17,506 nt of DNA. Source: Sporisorium sorghi (taxonomy: Eukaryota > Basidiomycota > Ustilaginomycetes > Ustilaginales > Ustilaginaceae). The translations under genes were made by a program, and so were the position numbers. Position 1 is the stretch's first letter; the number at the start of each line of letters is the position of its first letter. The stretch is taken from assembly GCA_023212695.1 (NCBI GenBank), contig JALCCG010000373.1, positions 1 to 17,506 of the forward strand. The letters are read 5' to 3'. The notes below the pieces were generated by a model, which made no database searches, was not told where the DNA came from, and worked only from the letters and a program-made list of their open reading frames with translations. This document shows, in pieces, positions 9,389 through 16,941 of this stretch.

Positions 9389-10152
9389 TGTCGGCTCACA
9401 CTTGGGTTTGCTCGCGGAGAAAGTCTGCAACTCTTGGCAAGCGAGGTATCGGGGAATCAAGCTGACGGTGGGTGAGGCTTGACTTTGGCATTGGCAGCCA
9501 TGCAAGTGAGATTCAGTCTCAAGACGCAATCCAGCGCCGTCTTTTCCCACACCTTTTTCATTCGAGCCTTGGTCGAGATTGATCTGAACCTCGCGGTGTT
9601 CTGCTGATTCGCTCGCTTAAGCCGGAGGATAAGGCGCATCCTGAGTGGGAACGAGAACCGGCTGTAGGATAACGAAGGTGAGGCTGGCAATGTCGCATGT
9701 CGCCATGGCTCTGCAGCATGGCACGATTGAGAGGCGGCTGATGCTTCGCGTCCTTTCTCGCACGACTTGCAATTGCGACCGAGGTGTGCAGTGTGAAACT
9801 CTAACATCTTGTGAAAAATGCCTTGAGCCGAAAAGACCTCAGAAAATGAAAAGAATGGCCAAGCCACATATGGTCGGATGAAGCCGCTACCTGGACGTCA
9901 CTTGGGTCTCTTGGTCGAGAAATTCGAATTTCAGATGGCGTGCTCTGGCGGAAGTTCGTGTCTCCCTCTCGGCGCCTTTTTCGACTCGGTCCGCCAAGCA
10001 AGAGCCTTTGCAGCCGGCTTGTGCACGGTGCAACGACGTCCTCTTGCGTCGACACGCGCAGATCAAACGCTGACTGTCTCGAGCAGTGCTCCAGTGCCCG
10101 CCGTGGAGATGGACCGCGGCGGGAGAGGGTCGCGGCCCACTTTTTTTCTTTG

Positions 10153-10156
10153 TGTT

Positions 10157-10188
<32 letters not shown>

Positions 10189-10225
10189 CCTCGTCTACGG
10201 AAATAAGAAATGAAATTGTTAACTT
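10153..10225 (-). repeat. T29 tract with flanking direct repeats (possible poly(A) retroposed fragment, minus strand)
   Basis: TGTTAACTT at 10153-10161 recurs at 10217-10225. Between them lie the T run (10160-10188) and about 27 nt of other sequence. Read on the minus strand this is direct repeat, short body, poly(A), direct repeat, the layout left by target-primed retroposition. The last two T of the first copy overlap the run, so the unambiguous repeat is 7 bp. Confidence 0.35.
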
Positions 10226-10558
10226 ATCGTTCCAGACGTTCCACAGCGAGCAGCTCCAGTGTCAGGCGTCTGACGAACGTGTCCTCCTCTCTGACCACGG
10301 CTAAGTTGCCCACCGGCTTTCGGCAGCACCGCTCTCGGCTTGTTCGTTACTCATAAGAAGCTCGGGGTCTCCGATCGATCTGCCTTTCATCAGTTGCTTC
10401 ACGACGCTAACTTTCAGCAAGAGCCTCAGTGAGGCGCAGAACAGAAGCTAAAAAGCGTCCGAGAAGGGGTCGGGCCCGTGTTTGTGCTGCTGCGGTTGAA
10501 TGCAAGATAGCGCGGGGGGCATGGTCGCTGCAGAATCTTGAGGGTAATTTTTGCAGAG

Positions 10559-10576
10559 GCCGCCGCCGCCGCCGCC
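10559..10576. repeat. (GCC)6 microsatellite
   Basis: Six GCC units in non-coding sequence upstream of the permease leader. Confidence 0.85.
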
Positions 10577-10783
10577 CGCGCTGGTTGACAGGTTGGCCTT
10601 GATGTCGCAATTTGATGCTCATCTTCAGTCACACTTGCAGCTGAGGCAGTTGAGCAGTCTCCGCAAATTTTGACAGCTTTTTTCTTTTTTTCGTCAAAGC
10701 GGCAATTCAAATTTCTTGTCAATCACATCATTCGTGACCAAAAGGACGCTCGCTCACTCCACCAAAACCTTTCTAATGGACCA

Positions 10784-11693
10784 TGGCGGAAGAGGTGCTT
10801 CGAGAGAAGGCGGTAACGGTGGCTTTGGAAGAAAGCGATTCTTCTTGGCTGGTCCTCTCCCGCTCTCTCTTCTTTTGTTTGCTTCTTCTCGTCCCGCTTT
10901 TCTCTCTCAAGAGTACGACACAGTGGCGTGCTCCTTTCGCACGCCATTCTTCAACCGTATCTATTCCCACCACCAGCATCCTTCCGTGCATCTTCTCTCC
11001 TCGTCAGGAACCACGCTAGTCGTGCTCGCTAGTTGCTCAACGCCCCCCCCATCGAAGTCCAGACCTTCGCCCTTAGTACCGGAATCAGCATCGTCGTCTT
11101 AGCCATCGCCAATCACCTTGTCGAGAATCGCCATCTGTACTTCACTCACATCCCGCTCGCCTTCTCTGCATCAACTTCCATCCGCTCTGCCATCTCGCTT
11201 ACAACTTCTTCTGCATCGTCAGACAAGCTCGAGGCTCTGGCTCTTCGTTCCTGCCGTTTGCTATCCCAGTCGCCAAGTTTCAAGCCACACCCGCCCCTAG
11301 GAACTTTCTGCTCAATCGCCGCACTTTGCCACGCTTTCTAGCCTTTCAGCGCCCTTCCTTTTCCGCCTGCAAGTCATCCAACCCGCTGCCGCGTGCTCTT
11401 CTTCGCTTTCAGCCTTGGCACGCGATCCTGCACTTCTGCTCGCCACCTGATCAAACTTTCATTCGCTCTCTCTCCAAAGATCAGTTTGTGCTTCTTCCAA
11501 GCTCCGCTATCTCCCTCATCGTCAGCAAGACTCGATCCGGCTACTCTCGAGACTTCGCTTCAAGCCTATATAGACCCACCATCGGATCAGCTGTCACTCA
11601 TTCTCACCCCACGCACCCCTTCCTTCCGGACCTTGCTCCCTTCTCTGTGTCGGCTCTCCTTTTTCGCCACACACTCGCCTGTAGGTCCTCACC
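10784..11693 (+). promoter_or_regulatory. Pyrimidine-rich, ATG-free leader/promoter of the sulfate permease
   Basis: After the ATG at 10783, no ATG in any + strand frame occurs until the permease start at 11694, about 910 bp. The stretch is strongly CT-rich and holds TATATAG at 11567-11573, 121 bp before the start codon. It could be a long 5' UTR kept free of upstream starts, or a short leader behind the TATA-like site with composition explaining the rest. I found no CACGTG (Met4/Cys3-type core) here. Confidence 0.5.
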
Positions 11694-14399
11694 ATGGCCT
11701 CGCAACTTCACCACCCAGAGGCCAAGCCCTCGCTCCGCACCAGGGGCACCAACGCCCTCAAGTGGGCCATCAGCTACGACGACACCGAGATCAACCGTCT
11801 TGGTGTCCCCGTCGTCAGCAGTCGCGACTGGCTCGCCAACATCTTCAGCCACCCGGGCAGCAAGGCCGTCGACTACTTTGACAGCCTCTTCCCCTTCCGC
11901 AAATGGATCGGCTCCTACAACTCCCAATGGCTCATCGGCGACATCATCGCCGGTATCACCGTCGCCCTCGTCGTCGTCCCCCAGTCCATGTCCTACGCCA
12001 AGCTCGCCGGTCTCAAACCCGAATTCGGTCTCTACTCGTCCTTTGTTGGTGTCATGATCTACGCCATCTTTGCCACCTCCAAGGATGTCACCATCGGTCC
12101 CGTCGCCGTCATGTCCCTCCAGACCTTCAACGTCATCCAGTCTGTCATGAAACACACCAAGGAGTGGGCCCCCGAGACGATTGCAACCGCCCTCGCCTTC
12201 TTGTGCGGTGTCATCTGCCTCGGCATTGGTATCCTTCGCATCGGCTTCATCATCGAGTTCATCCCAGCCCCCGCCGTAGCTGGCTTCATGACCGGCTCCG
12301 CCATCCAGATCGCCGCCGGTCAGGTGCCCAAGCTGCTCGGCCTCAGCAGCGTCCAGACCAACTCGAACCCTGCCTACCGTGTCATCATCGACACGCTCAA
12401 GGCGCTCCACAAGACCAACATCAACGCCGCCTTTGGTCTGCCCGCCCTCGTCTTCCTCTACTTTATCAAGTGGTTCTGCGGCTGGCTCCCGCGTCGCTAC
12501 CCTCGCACCGCCCGCACCATGTTCTTCGTCTCGGTGCTCCGCAACGCCTTTGTCATTGTCGTTTTCACCATTGCTTCTCGTATCTGGCTCGGCCACTACA
12601 GCAACCCCAACAAGTACCCCATCAGCGTGCTGCTCACCGTCCCGCGTGGCTTCAACCACATGGGTCAGCCCAACCTCAACGCCAAGCTGCTCTCCGACCT
12701 GGCTCCCAAGCTGCCCGTCTCGGTCGTCGTGTTGCTCCTCGAGCACATTGCCATCGCCAAGTCCTTCGGTCGTCTCAACAACTACAAGATTAACCCCAAC
12801 CAGGAGCTCATCGCCATCGGTGTCACCAACCTCGTCGGTCCCTGCTTTGGTGCCTACGCTGCCACCGGTTCCTTCTCGCGTACTGCCATCAAGTCCAAGT
12901 CCGGTGTGCGCACTCCCTTGGCCGGCTGGTTCACCGGTATCCTTGTTCTGATCGCCATCTACGCGCTCAGCGGTGCCTTCTACTGGATCCCCAACGCTGT
13001 GCTCTCGGCCGTCATCATCCACGCTGTTACCGATTTGGTCGTGCCCTTCTCAGTCTCGTACAAGTTCTGGCTCATCAGCCCCTTTGAGCTCGTCATCTTT
13101 CTCGGCGCCGTGTTCGCCACCGTCTTCTCCAACACCGAGAACGGTGTCTACGTTTCCGTGGCTGCCTCGTTGGCGCTGCTCCTCATCCGCATCGCCCGCC
13201 CCCGTGGTCGATGGCTCGGTACCGTTCGCATCCACCACGGCACCTCGACCCCCAATGCCTCTTCCCTCACCCTTGCTCACCGCGATGTGTTTGTTCCGCT
13301 CGACGACAAGGATGGCCTGCGCGACCCTTCCATCCACGTCGAGCCTCCCCCGCCCGGCGTGCTCATTTACCGATTCGAGGAGGCTTTCACCTACCCCAAC
13401 GCCTCGCACCTCGCCGATCTGCTCATCGACCGCGTCAAGGAGACCACGCGTCCTGGCAGGCCTGCCTCGTCCAACGAGCTTGGCGACCGTCCTTGGAACG
13501 ACCCTGGCCCGCCCAACCCGAAGCTCGTCAAGGCCTTCCGCACCGTCACCTGCCGCGGACGCAAGAACCTCAACGACGATGCTGCTCTGGCCGGCACTGC
13601 CGCTGACACGCGTCCCCTTCTGCGCGCCATGATCTTTGATTTCAGCTCGGTCAGCAACATCGACACCACCTCGGTGCAGACGCTCGTCGACGTGCGTACG
13701 GCTGTCGAGCGATATGCCGATGCCAAGGTCGAGTTCCACTTTGCCAACATTTTGTCGCCTTGGATCCGACGTGGTCTGCTCGCCGGTGGCTTTGGGCTGG
13801 GTTTCCCCTCGAAGCGTATCACTGAGATTGCGCCCGTCGTGTCGCAGCCTCAGAATGTGACGCTTTCGGCGCGCGAGCTGGCGGAACGCGAGCAGGCCGA
13901 GAAGGACCGCCGTGCCAAGGCCATCGAGCGCATGAGCCACAAGAGCGCCAACGAGGGCTCGGCGTACCCCTTCAAGGGGCGTGCCACCAAGCAGCTCACC
14001 GAGCTCGAGGCGGGGTTGGCCGGCGACGGTGCTGCTGCCAGCCGCAGCCGCGTCGATCTGCACGAGATTGACGAACATGACCCGGACCACATTGGCAGGG
14101 TGACCATCGGCGATGCGCTGTACGACGTGCACACGCTCGACCAGAGTGCCGTACAGGGCTCGTCGTCGTCCGGCAACACGCCGTCGCGCGGCAGCATCGA
14201 GAAGAACCTCGAGGAGGGTGGTGCGCTGCCGCTGCACGGCGAGCGTCGTCCTTCCAACCCGTCGAGCATCGGCGTCCCCATCATCTGGGGTAATGACCTC
14301 ACGCCCTTCTTCCACCTCGACCTCTCGGCCGCTCTCGAGGCCGCTCTCGAGAACCTCGGGCAAGACTCGCAGCTCGGCTCGAGCATCGATAAGAACTGA
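11694..14399 (+). CDS. SulP/SLC26-family sulfate permease with C-terminal STAS domain
   Basis: 901 residues, no intron; ATG in an excellent context (CACCATGGCC). Plasma-membrane proton-coupled sulfate uptake, the entry step of sulfate assimilation, is the known role of close fungal relatives (yeast Sul1/Sul2). The SulP signature VVPQSMSYAKLAGLKPEFGL lies at 94-113 and is followed by YSSFVG. Hydrophobic segments recur from about 80 to 500, including TIGPVAVMS (133-141), PAPAVAGFMTGSAIQI (191-206), the conserved HIAIAKSFGR (351-360) and GSFSRTAIKSKSG (392-404). The STAS domain spans about 552-705, with the strand-helix core FDFSSVSNIDTTS (648-660); a hydrophilic insert (about 585-640) splits it, as in fungal members. 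The tail (710-901) is disordered but ends with TPFFHLDLSAALEAALE (about residues 871-887), a motif seen at the end of fungal sulfate permeases. Length fits the fungal family (about 850-900). Confidence 0.97.
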   Translation: MASQLHHPEAKPSLRTRGTNALKWAISYDDTEINRLGVPVVSSRDWLANIFSHPGSKAVDYFDSLFPFRKWIGSYNSQWLIGDIIAGITVALVVVPQSMSYAKLAGLKPEFGLYSSFVGVMIYAIFATSKDVTIGPVAVMSLQTFNVIQSVMKHTKEWAPETIATALAFLCGVICLGIGILRIGFIIEFIPAPAVAGFMTGSAIQIAAGQVPKLLGLSSVQTNSNPAYRVIIDTLKALHKTNINAAFGLPALVFLYFIKWFCGWLPRRYPRTARTMFFVSVLRNAFVIVVFTIASRIWLGHYSNPNKYPISVLLTVPRGFNHMGQPNLNAKLLSDLAPKLPVSVVVLLLEHIAIAKSFGRLNNYKINPNQELIAIGVTNLVGPCFGAYAATGSFSRTAIKSKSGVRTPLAGWFTGILVLIAIYALSGAFYWIPNAVLSAVIIHAVTDLVVPFSVSYKFWLISPFELVIFLGAVFATVFSNTENGVYVSVAASLALLLIRIARPRGRWLGTVRIHHGTSTPNASSLTLAHRDVFVPLDDKDGLRDPSIHVEPPPPGVLIYRFEEAFTYPNASHLADLLIDRVKETTRPGRPASSNELGDRPWNDPGPPNPKLVKAFRTVTCRGRKNLNDDAALAGTAADTRPLLRAMIFDFSSVSNIDTTSVQTLVDVRTAVERYADAKVEFHFANILSPWIRRGLLAGGFGLGFPSKRITEIAPVVSQPQNVTLSARELAEREQAEKDRRAKAIERMSHKSANEGSAYPFKGRATKQLTELEAGLAGDGAAASRSRVDLHEIDEHDPDHIGRVTIGDALYDVHTLDQSAVQGSSSSGNTPSRGSIEKNLEEGGALPLHGERRPSNPSSIGVPIIWGNDLTPFFHLDLSAALEAALENLGQDSQLGSSIDKN

Positions 14400-14598
14400 G
14401 TCGCGACCACCAAAAAGGAATCGCCAGCTCTTCTAGAAGCTAGATCCGCAATATGTCCTGCTTCCCTTGATCATTGGGCTTCTTGCTTGCGTCACCGGTG
14501 TTTTCCAACGTCACACACAGCGCTTAGACTTTCCCCCTCGCAGCCGATGTACTTGTAAATGCAAAACGCGTTCTTGGGTTCATTCTTACTCTGCGTAG

Positions 14599-14600
<2 letters not shown>

Positions 14601-14632
<32 letters not shown>
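14601..14632. repeat. (GT)16 microsatellite
   Basis: Sixteen perfect GT units about 200 bp after the permease stop codon, probably in or just beyond its 3' UTR. Confidence 0.95.
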
Positions 14633-14633
<1 letters not shown>

Positions 14634-14894
14634 GGGTCAGCTTTGTTGAGAGGTTTCGGCGCACCAAACCAGCGCGGTACGCTGCTGTTTACGCGAGTTG
14701 GGTGCATGAGAGTGCGGCGAGGTGTTTTGGGTGACGTACACAGCTCAAATGGCACAGCTCGGCTGTGGGATGCAAATGAATCTTGCTCACATGGCAGCGA
14801 ACTCCTGGGAACATGGAGGAGCGAGTGCAGCGAGCACAGCGCTCGCGAACTGCAAGTTTGCAACACACATGCACGCTTCTCGAAGCGCAGCTCG

Positions 14895-14952
14895 ACGAGC
14901 TGGGCTGTCCGGCTCGCTTGTGCAGCTCTCCAAGCCGGGTCGCCCAGCTCGT
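14895..14952. other. Long perfect-stem hairpin
   Basis: ACGAGCTGGGC (14895-14905) pairs perfectly with GCCCAGCTCGT (14942-14952). Inside it, CCGGCT (14909-14914) pairs with AGCCGG (14933-14938), leaving an 18-nt loop. A separate palindrome, CAGCTCG-A-CGAGCTG, overlaps at 14888-14902. Function unknown. Confidence 0.6.
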
Positions 14953-15463
14953 TACTCTAAAAGACGACGAGCAAGAGAGATTCGACTGCGGCCAGGGGTC
15001 GATCAAGAGATGAGCTCATGTGCTTCGATTAGCAAGGACTCTGAGGGGTACATCGTCGGTGGTGATGATGGGCCTTGAGTGGAGCCGAGCAGTGCGACCG
15101 AGCTGATGCTTTTCAGTGGGCTCGAGGAAAGAGAGAGGTCGGAATCACCGACTGTGACGAGCGACAAGGGAACAATGGTTTGCAGGATCCTTGGCTCCTG
15201 GGCTCCGAGGCTCCCAGCCCGCCGGAGAGGTTGCTCGCCCCAGCGCAAGGGCGGGCGACAACAAAAGGGAATGCAGCGAGGGGATAACCGTGCGCCAGGC
15301 GATGACCAGCGACGATGAGAAAGATGGAAGAGAAGAAACCTAGATACATGAAGAGAGGGCATATGAAACCCTCGCCCTAGAGCACGAGACAACGCATCAA
15401 ACACGAGCCCGGAGAACGTCGTGCAACGCACCAAAATGACCGGTCCAATCGAAGCCCCGATCA

Positions 15464-15928
15464 TCAAAAAACGTCAATATGCATGATCTCAGCCCGATCC
15501 CGGCGCTGCGGTATGGCCCACAGCACCTTGGCGTTGTGGTGCTGTCGTCTGAGGCCTAACCCCTCTCGACCAAGGTGGCTGGTGCCAGGGACGACGCTGT
15601 ACACCACATCGCGCGTGTCCACGTTGCCTGGGCCCGCATCGCGTAGGGCCGCATCGCGAAAGACCGCATTGTGCGGGCCCGCGACGGTGCCGACGAGGCG
15701 CACACCGCCGTGTTGGACGTGCTCCCACAGCGCCCGGGTCAGTTCGGCGTCCCGCGGCGGGTCGATCTCGGCGATGGAGGTCCATCGCCGACGTTGCGCG
15801 CCGTACGCGGCGCTGAAGACCGCGCGTGACTGGTCGACTATGGTCTCTGCGCGCACCGGCGTGCTGAAAAGGAAGGTGGTGAGGAGGACGATGCAGAGTG
15901 CTAGAGTGGTGAAGCGGCGTGCAATCAT
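15464..15928 (-). CDS. Small secreted protein, candidate effector (copy A of a local pair)
   Basis: 154 residues; ATG at 15928 is the first in frame, and TGA ends at 15464. A textbook signal peptide is visible: basic start MIARR, hydrophobic core TLALCIVLLTTFLF (8-21), cleavage most likely after VRA (25-27). The mature 127 residues have no membrane span and no cysteine, so no disulfides. Residues 110-137 (YS..P..S.LGRE.GL...HH...VLW) match the partly broken gene at 16942-17506, showing a gene family. Residues about 83-108 form an insert absent from that relative and built on a 15-bp tandem repeat (RDAAL/RDAGP). I do not recognise a named family. Secretion is well supported; a host-directed role is inferred from size, signal peptide, local duplication and the fungal context. 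It converges on the sulfate permease gene. Confidence 0.75.
   Translation of the reverse strand: MIARRFTTLALCIVLLTTFLFSTPVRAETIVDQSRAVFSAAYGAQRRRWTSIAEIDPPRDAELTRALWEHVQHGGVRLVGTVAGPHNAVFRDAALRDAGPGNVDTRDVVYSVVPGTSHLGREGLGLRRQHHNAKVLWAIPQRRDRAEIMHIDVF
15632..15676 (-). repeat. 15-bp tandem repeat, three units, inside the secreted-protein gene
   Basis: Units at 15632-15646, 15647-15661 and 15662-15676 share a CCGCATcGcG-like core. They are in frame and encode five-residue repeats (RDAAL, RDAGP and relatives). Confidence 0.75.
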
Positions 15929-16033
15929 CGTTTTTGAAAGGCAGAACGGACGATGGGAACGGAGAGCGGTCAAGACAGCCCTGAGGGTGCTTAGAATAGG
16001 GCGTCTAGCTATACCTTTGGCAACGGCTGTTCG
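15929..16033 (-). promoter_or_regulatory. Proximal promoter of the secreted-protein gene with TATA-like site
   Basis: On the minus strand AAAGGTATAGC lies over 16008-16018, with TATA at 16010-16013, about 82 bp before the ATG. It sits between the 20-bp tandem repeats and the coding start, a sensible position for a core promoter. Confidence 0.35.
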
Positions 16034-16113
16034 GAGCGGCTGGTCGGCGCTAGAAGCTGCCGACGGTTGTTATAAGCTGCCAACGATTGGTCAAAGCGGC
16101 TGGCGGTTGCTCG
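16034..16113. repeat. Four 20-bp tandem repeats upstream of the secreted-protein gene
   Basis: Units 16034-16053, 16054-16073, 16074-16093 and 16094-16113 share a consensus near aAGCtGccgaCGgTTGntnn, diverged but aligned without gaps. The third unit contains ATTGG (CCAAT on the gene's sense strand). They lie 106-185 bp upstream of the ATG. Confidence 0.7.
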
Positions 16114-16941
16114 AAGTGAATGCTGAGTGGGTCCCGGCGGGCACGGTGACTGCAGATCGTTGCCTTCAACATTTTCGTCGACCGTGCAACCTTGCATCGT
16201 ACCCCACCATCACGCTTATGTGCTAGGGTATGACCCTCTTTCCGCGCCTGCCACTCCCGCAGGGAACGCCTTTTCCATCTAGACCTCATCCCCGCTCATC
16301 CGCCCTCGAACCTCAGCCGAAGCTCTCGGTGCTCCGCGCCAAACCGGCCTATGGCGACACGTGCCACTCGCTCGCACTCCTTGCCCAAATCTCCGTGCAC
16401 TGAGCATACCGAGAGACGCGGGCAGCACAGACGCATCCATGATCAATCAAACGCTGTTTCGTTTTTCATGCGGTCTGATGAAAACGTTTCGAAAGCTCTC
16501 AGCTTCGCTGTGAGGGTGTCGACCGCAGCGCAAAGACTCGGGGAGAAGACGCGTGAGGCGAGGAGGGATTGCGATGATGACGAGGCTGTCACGAAGTGAA
16601 CGGGTTGAAGAGGGAGGATGTTGACATTGCTAAATTTGCCGGGCAGCGACTTGCTGAGCGACTACAATGGGGTGCAAAGGGGGACAGATGAAAGGGAGGA
16701 AGACATGCGTGACGAGGAAGTGGCGTGCTCGAACAAGAATCTGGGACCTTGAGCAGCTCTTTTTTTTTTTTTTTTTCTTTTTTCTTTTTCGATTGGACGA
16801 AGTGGGGCCAGCTCGAGCTCTGCTTTCGCAAAGGCTGAAACGGTGGAAGTGGGTCAACGGCGAAAGGGTGGGTCGAGTTGTATGGCGACACAGCACAGAA
16901 GCCCACTGTGCCACCATCAGCGCCGCCCTCTGAACCATCAT
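16114..16941. other. Intergenic region between the two related secreted-protein genes
   Basis: No gene is supported. An 82-codon frame beginning with ATG at 16351 on the + strand has no recognisable features. CACGTG occurs at 16358-16363. A T-rich tract (16760-16789) lies near the right end. I looked for a third copy of the secreted-protein core here and did not see one. Confidence 0.5.
16760..16789. repeat. T-rich tract (T17 with C interruptions)
   Basis: T17, C, T6, C, T5, C. CAGCTC precedes it (16754-16759) and recurs at 16809-16814 after an 18-nt body, the same layout as at 10153-10225 but with only a 6-bp repeat. Confidence 0.8.

Larger units (their letters stand above)
9389..10783. other. 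Intergenic region without a supported gene
   Basis: About 1.4 kb after the stop of the 674-residue gene. Frames here are short, start at non-ATG codons or have no recognisable composition. It contains a T run (10160-10188) and a (GCC)6 repeat (10559-10576). No tRNA or other RNA gene was recognised. Confidence 0.55.
14400..15463. other. Convergent intergenic region, permease / secreted-protein gene
   Basis: About 1.06 kb between two convergent genes. It holds the (GT)16 microsatellite, a cluster of AGCTC-type inverted repeats around 14888-14952, and GC-rich sequence at 15190-15260 with further short inverted repeats. No gene is supported: the minus-strand frame ending near 15003 is low-complexity and starts on the stop codon of the neighbouring gene. 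Confidence 0.55.

Noticed and set aside
9457..9867. 136-codon minus-strand frame downstream of the 674-residue gene
   Set aside because: Mixed composition with no motif, and it sits in what should be the 3' flank of the upstream gene.
10783..11019. 78-codon + strand frame starting CCATGGCGG with a hydrophobic Leu/Phe stretch
   Set aside because: The ATG context is good, but the hydrophobic part comes from CT-rich DNA, which encodes Leu, Phe and Ser in any frame. It could still be an upstream ORF if the leader is that long.
11604..14363. Very long open frames antisense to the sulfate permease (11604-13022 and 13050-14363, minus)
   Set aside because: They are shadows of the strongly biased GC-rich codon use of the permease. 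Their products are Gly/Asp/Glu/Val-rich with no domain sense, while the plus frame has clear transporter and STAS motifs.
15160..15270. Near matches to the smut pheromone response element (ACAAGGGA and ACAAAAGGGA)
   Set aside because: Neither is exact, and both lie at the 3' side of the neighbouring genes rather than upstream of a start codon.
15003..15464. Minus-strand frame whose ATG overlaps the stop codon of the secreted-protein gene
   Set aside because: The overlap (TGATGA) looks like an operon junction, but this is a fungal genome, the product is low-complexity, and no homology to anything is evident.
15929..15973. N-terminal extension of the secreted protein
   Set aside because: The upstream codon is TTG, not ATG; starting at 15928 gives a textbook signal peptide at the very N-terminus.
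16351..16599. 82-codon + strand frame with ATG start between the two secreted-protein genes
   Set aside because: No signal peptide, domain or family resemblance; length is within chance for GC-rich DNA.
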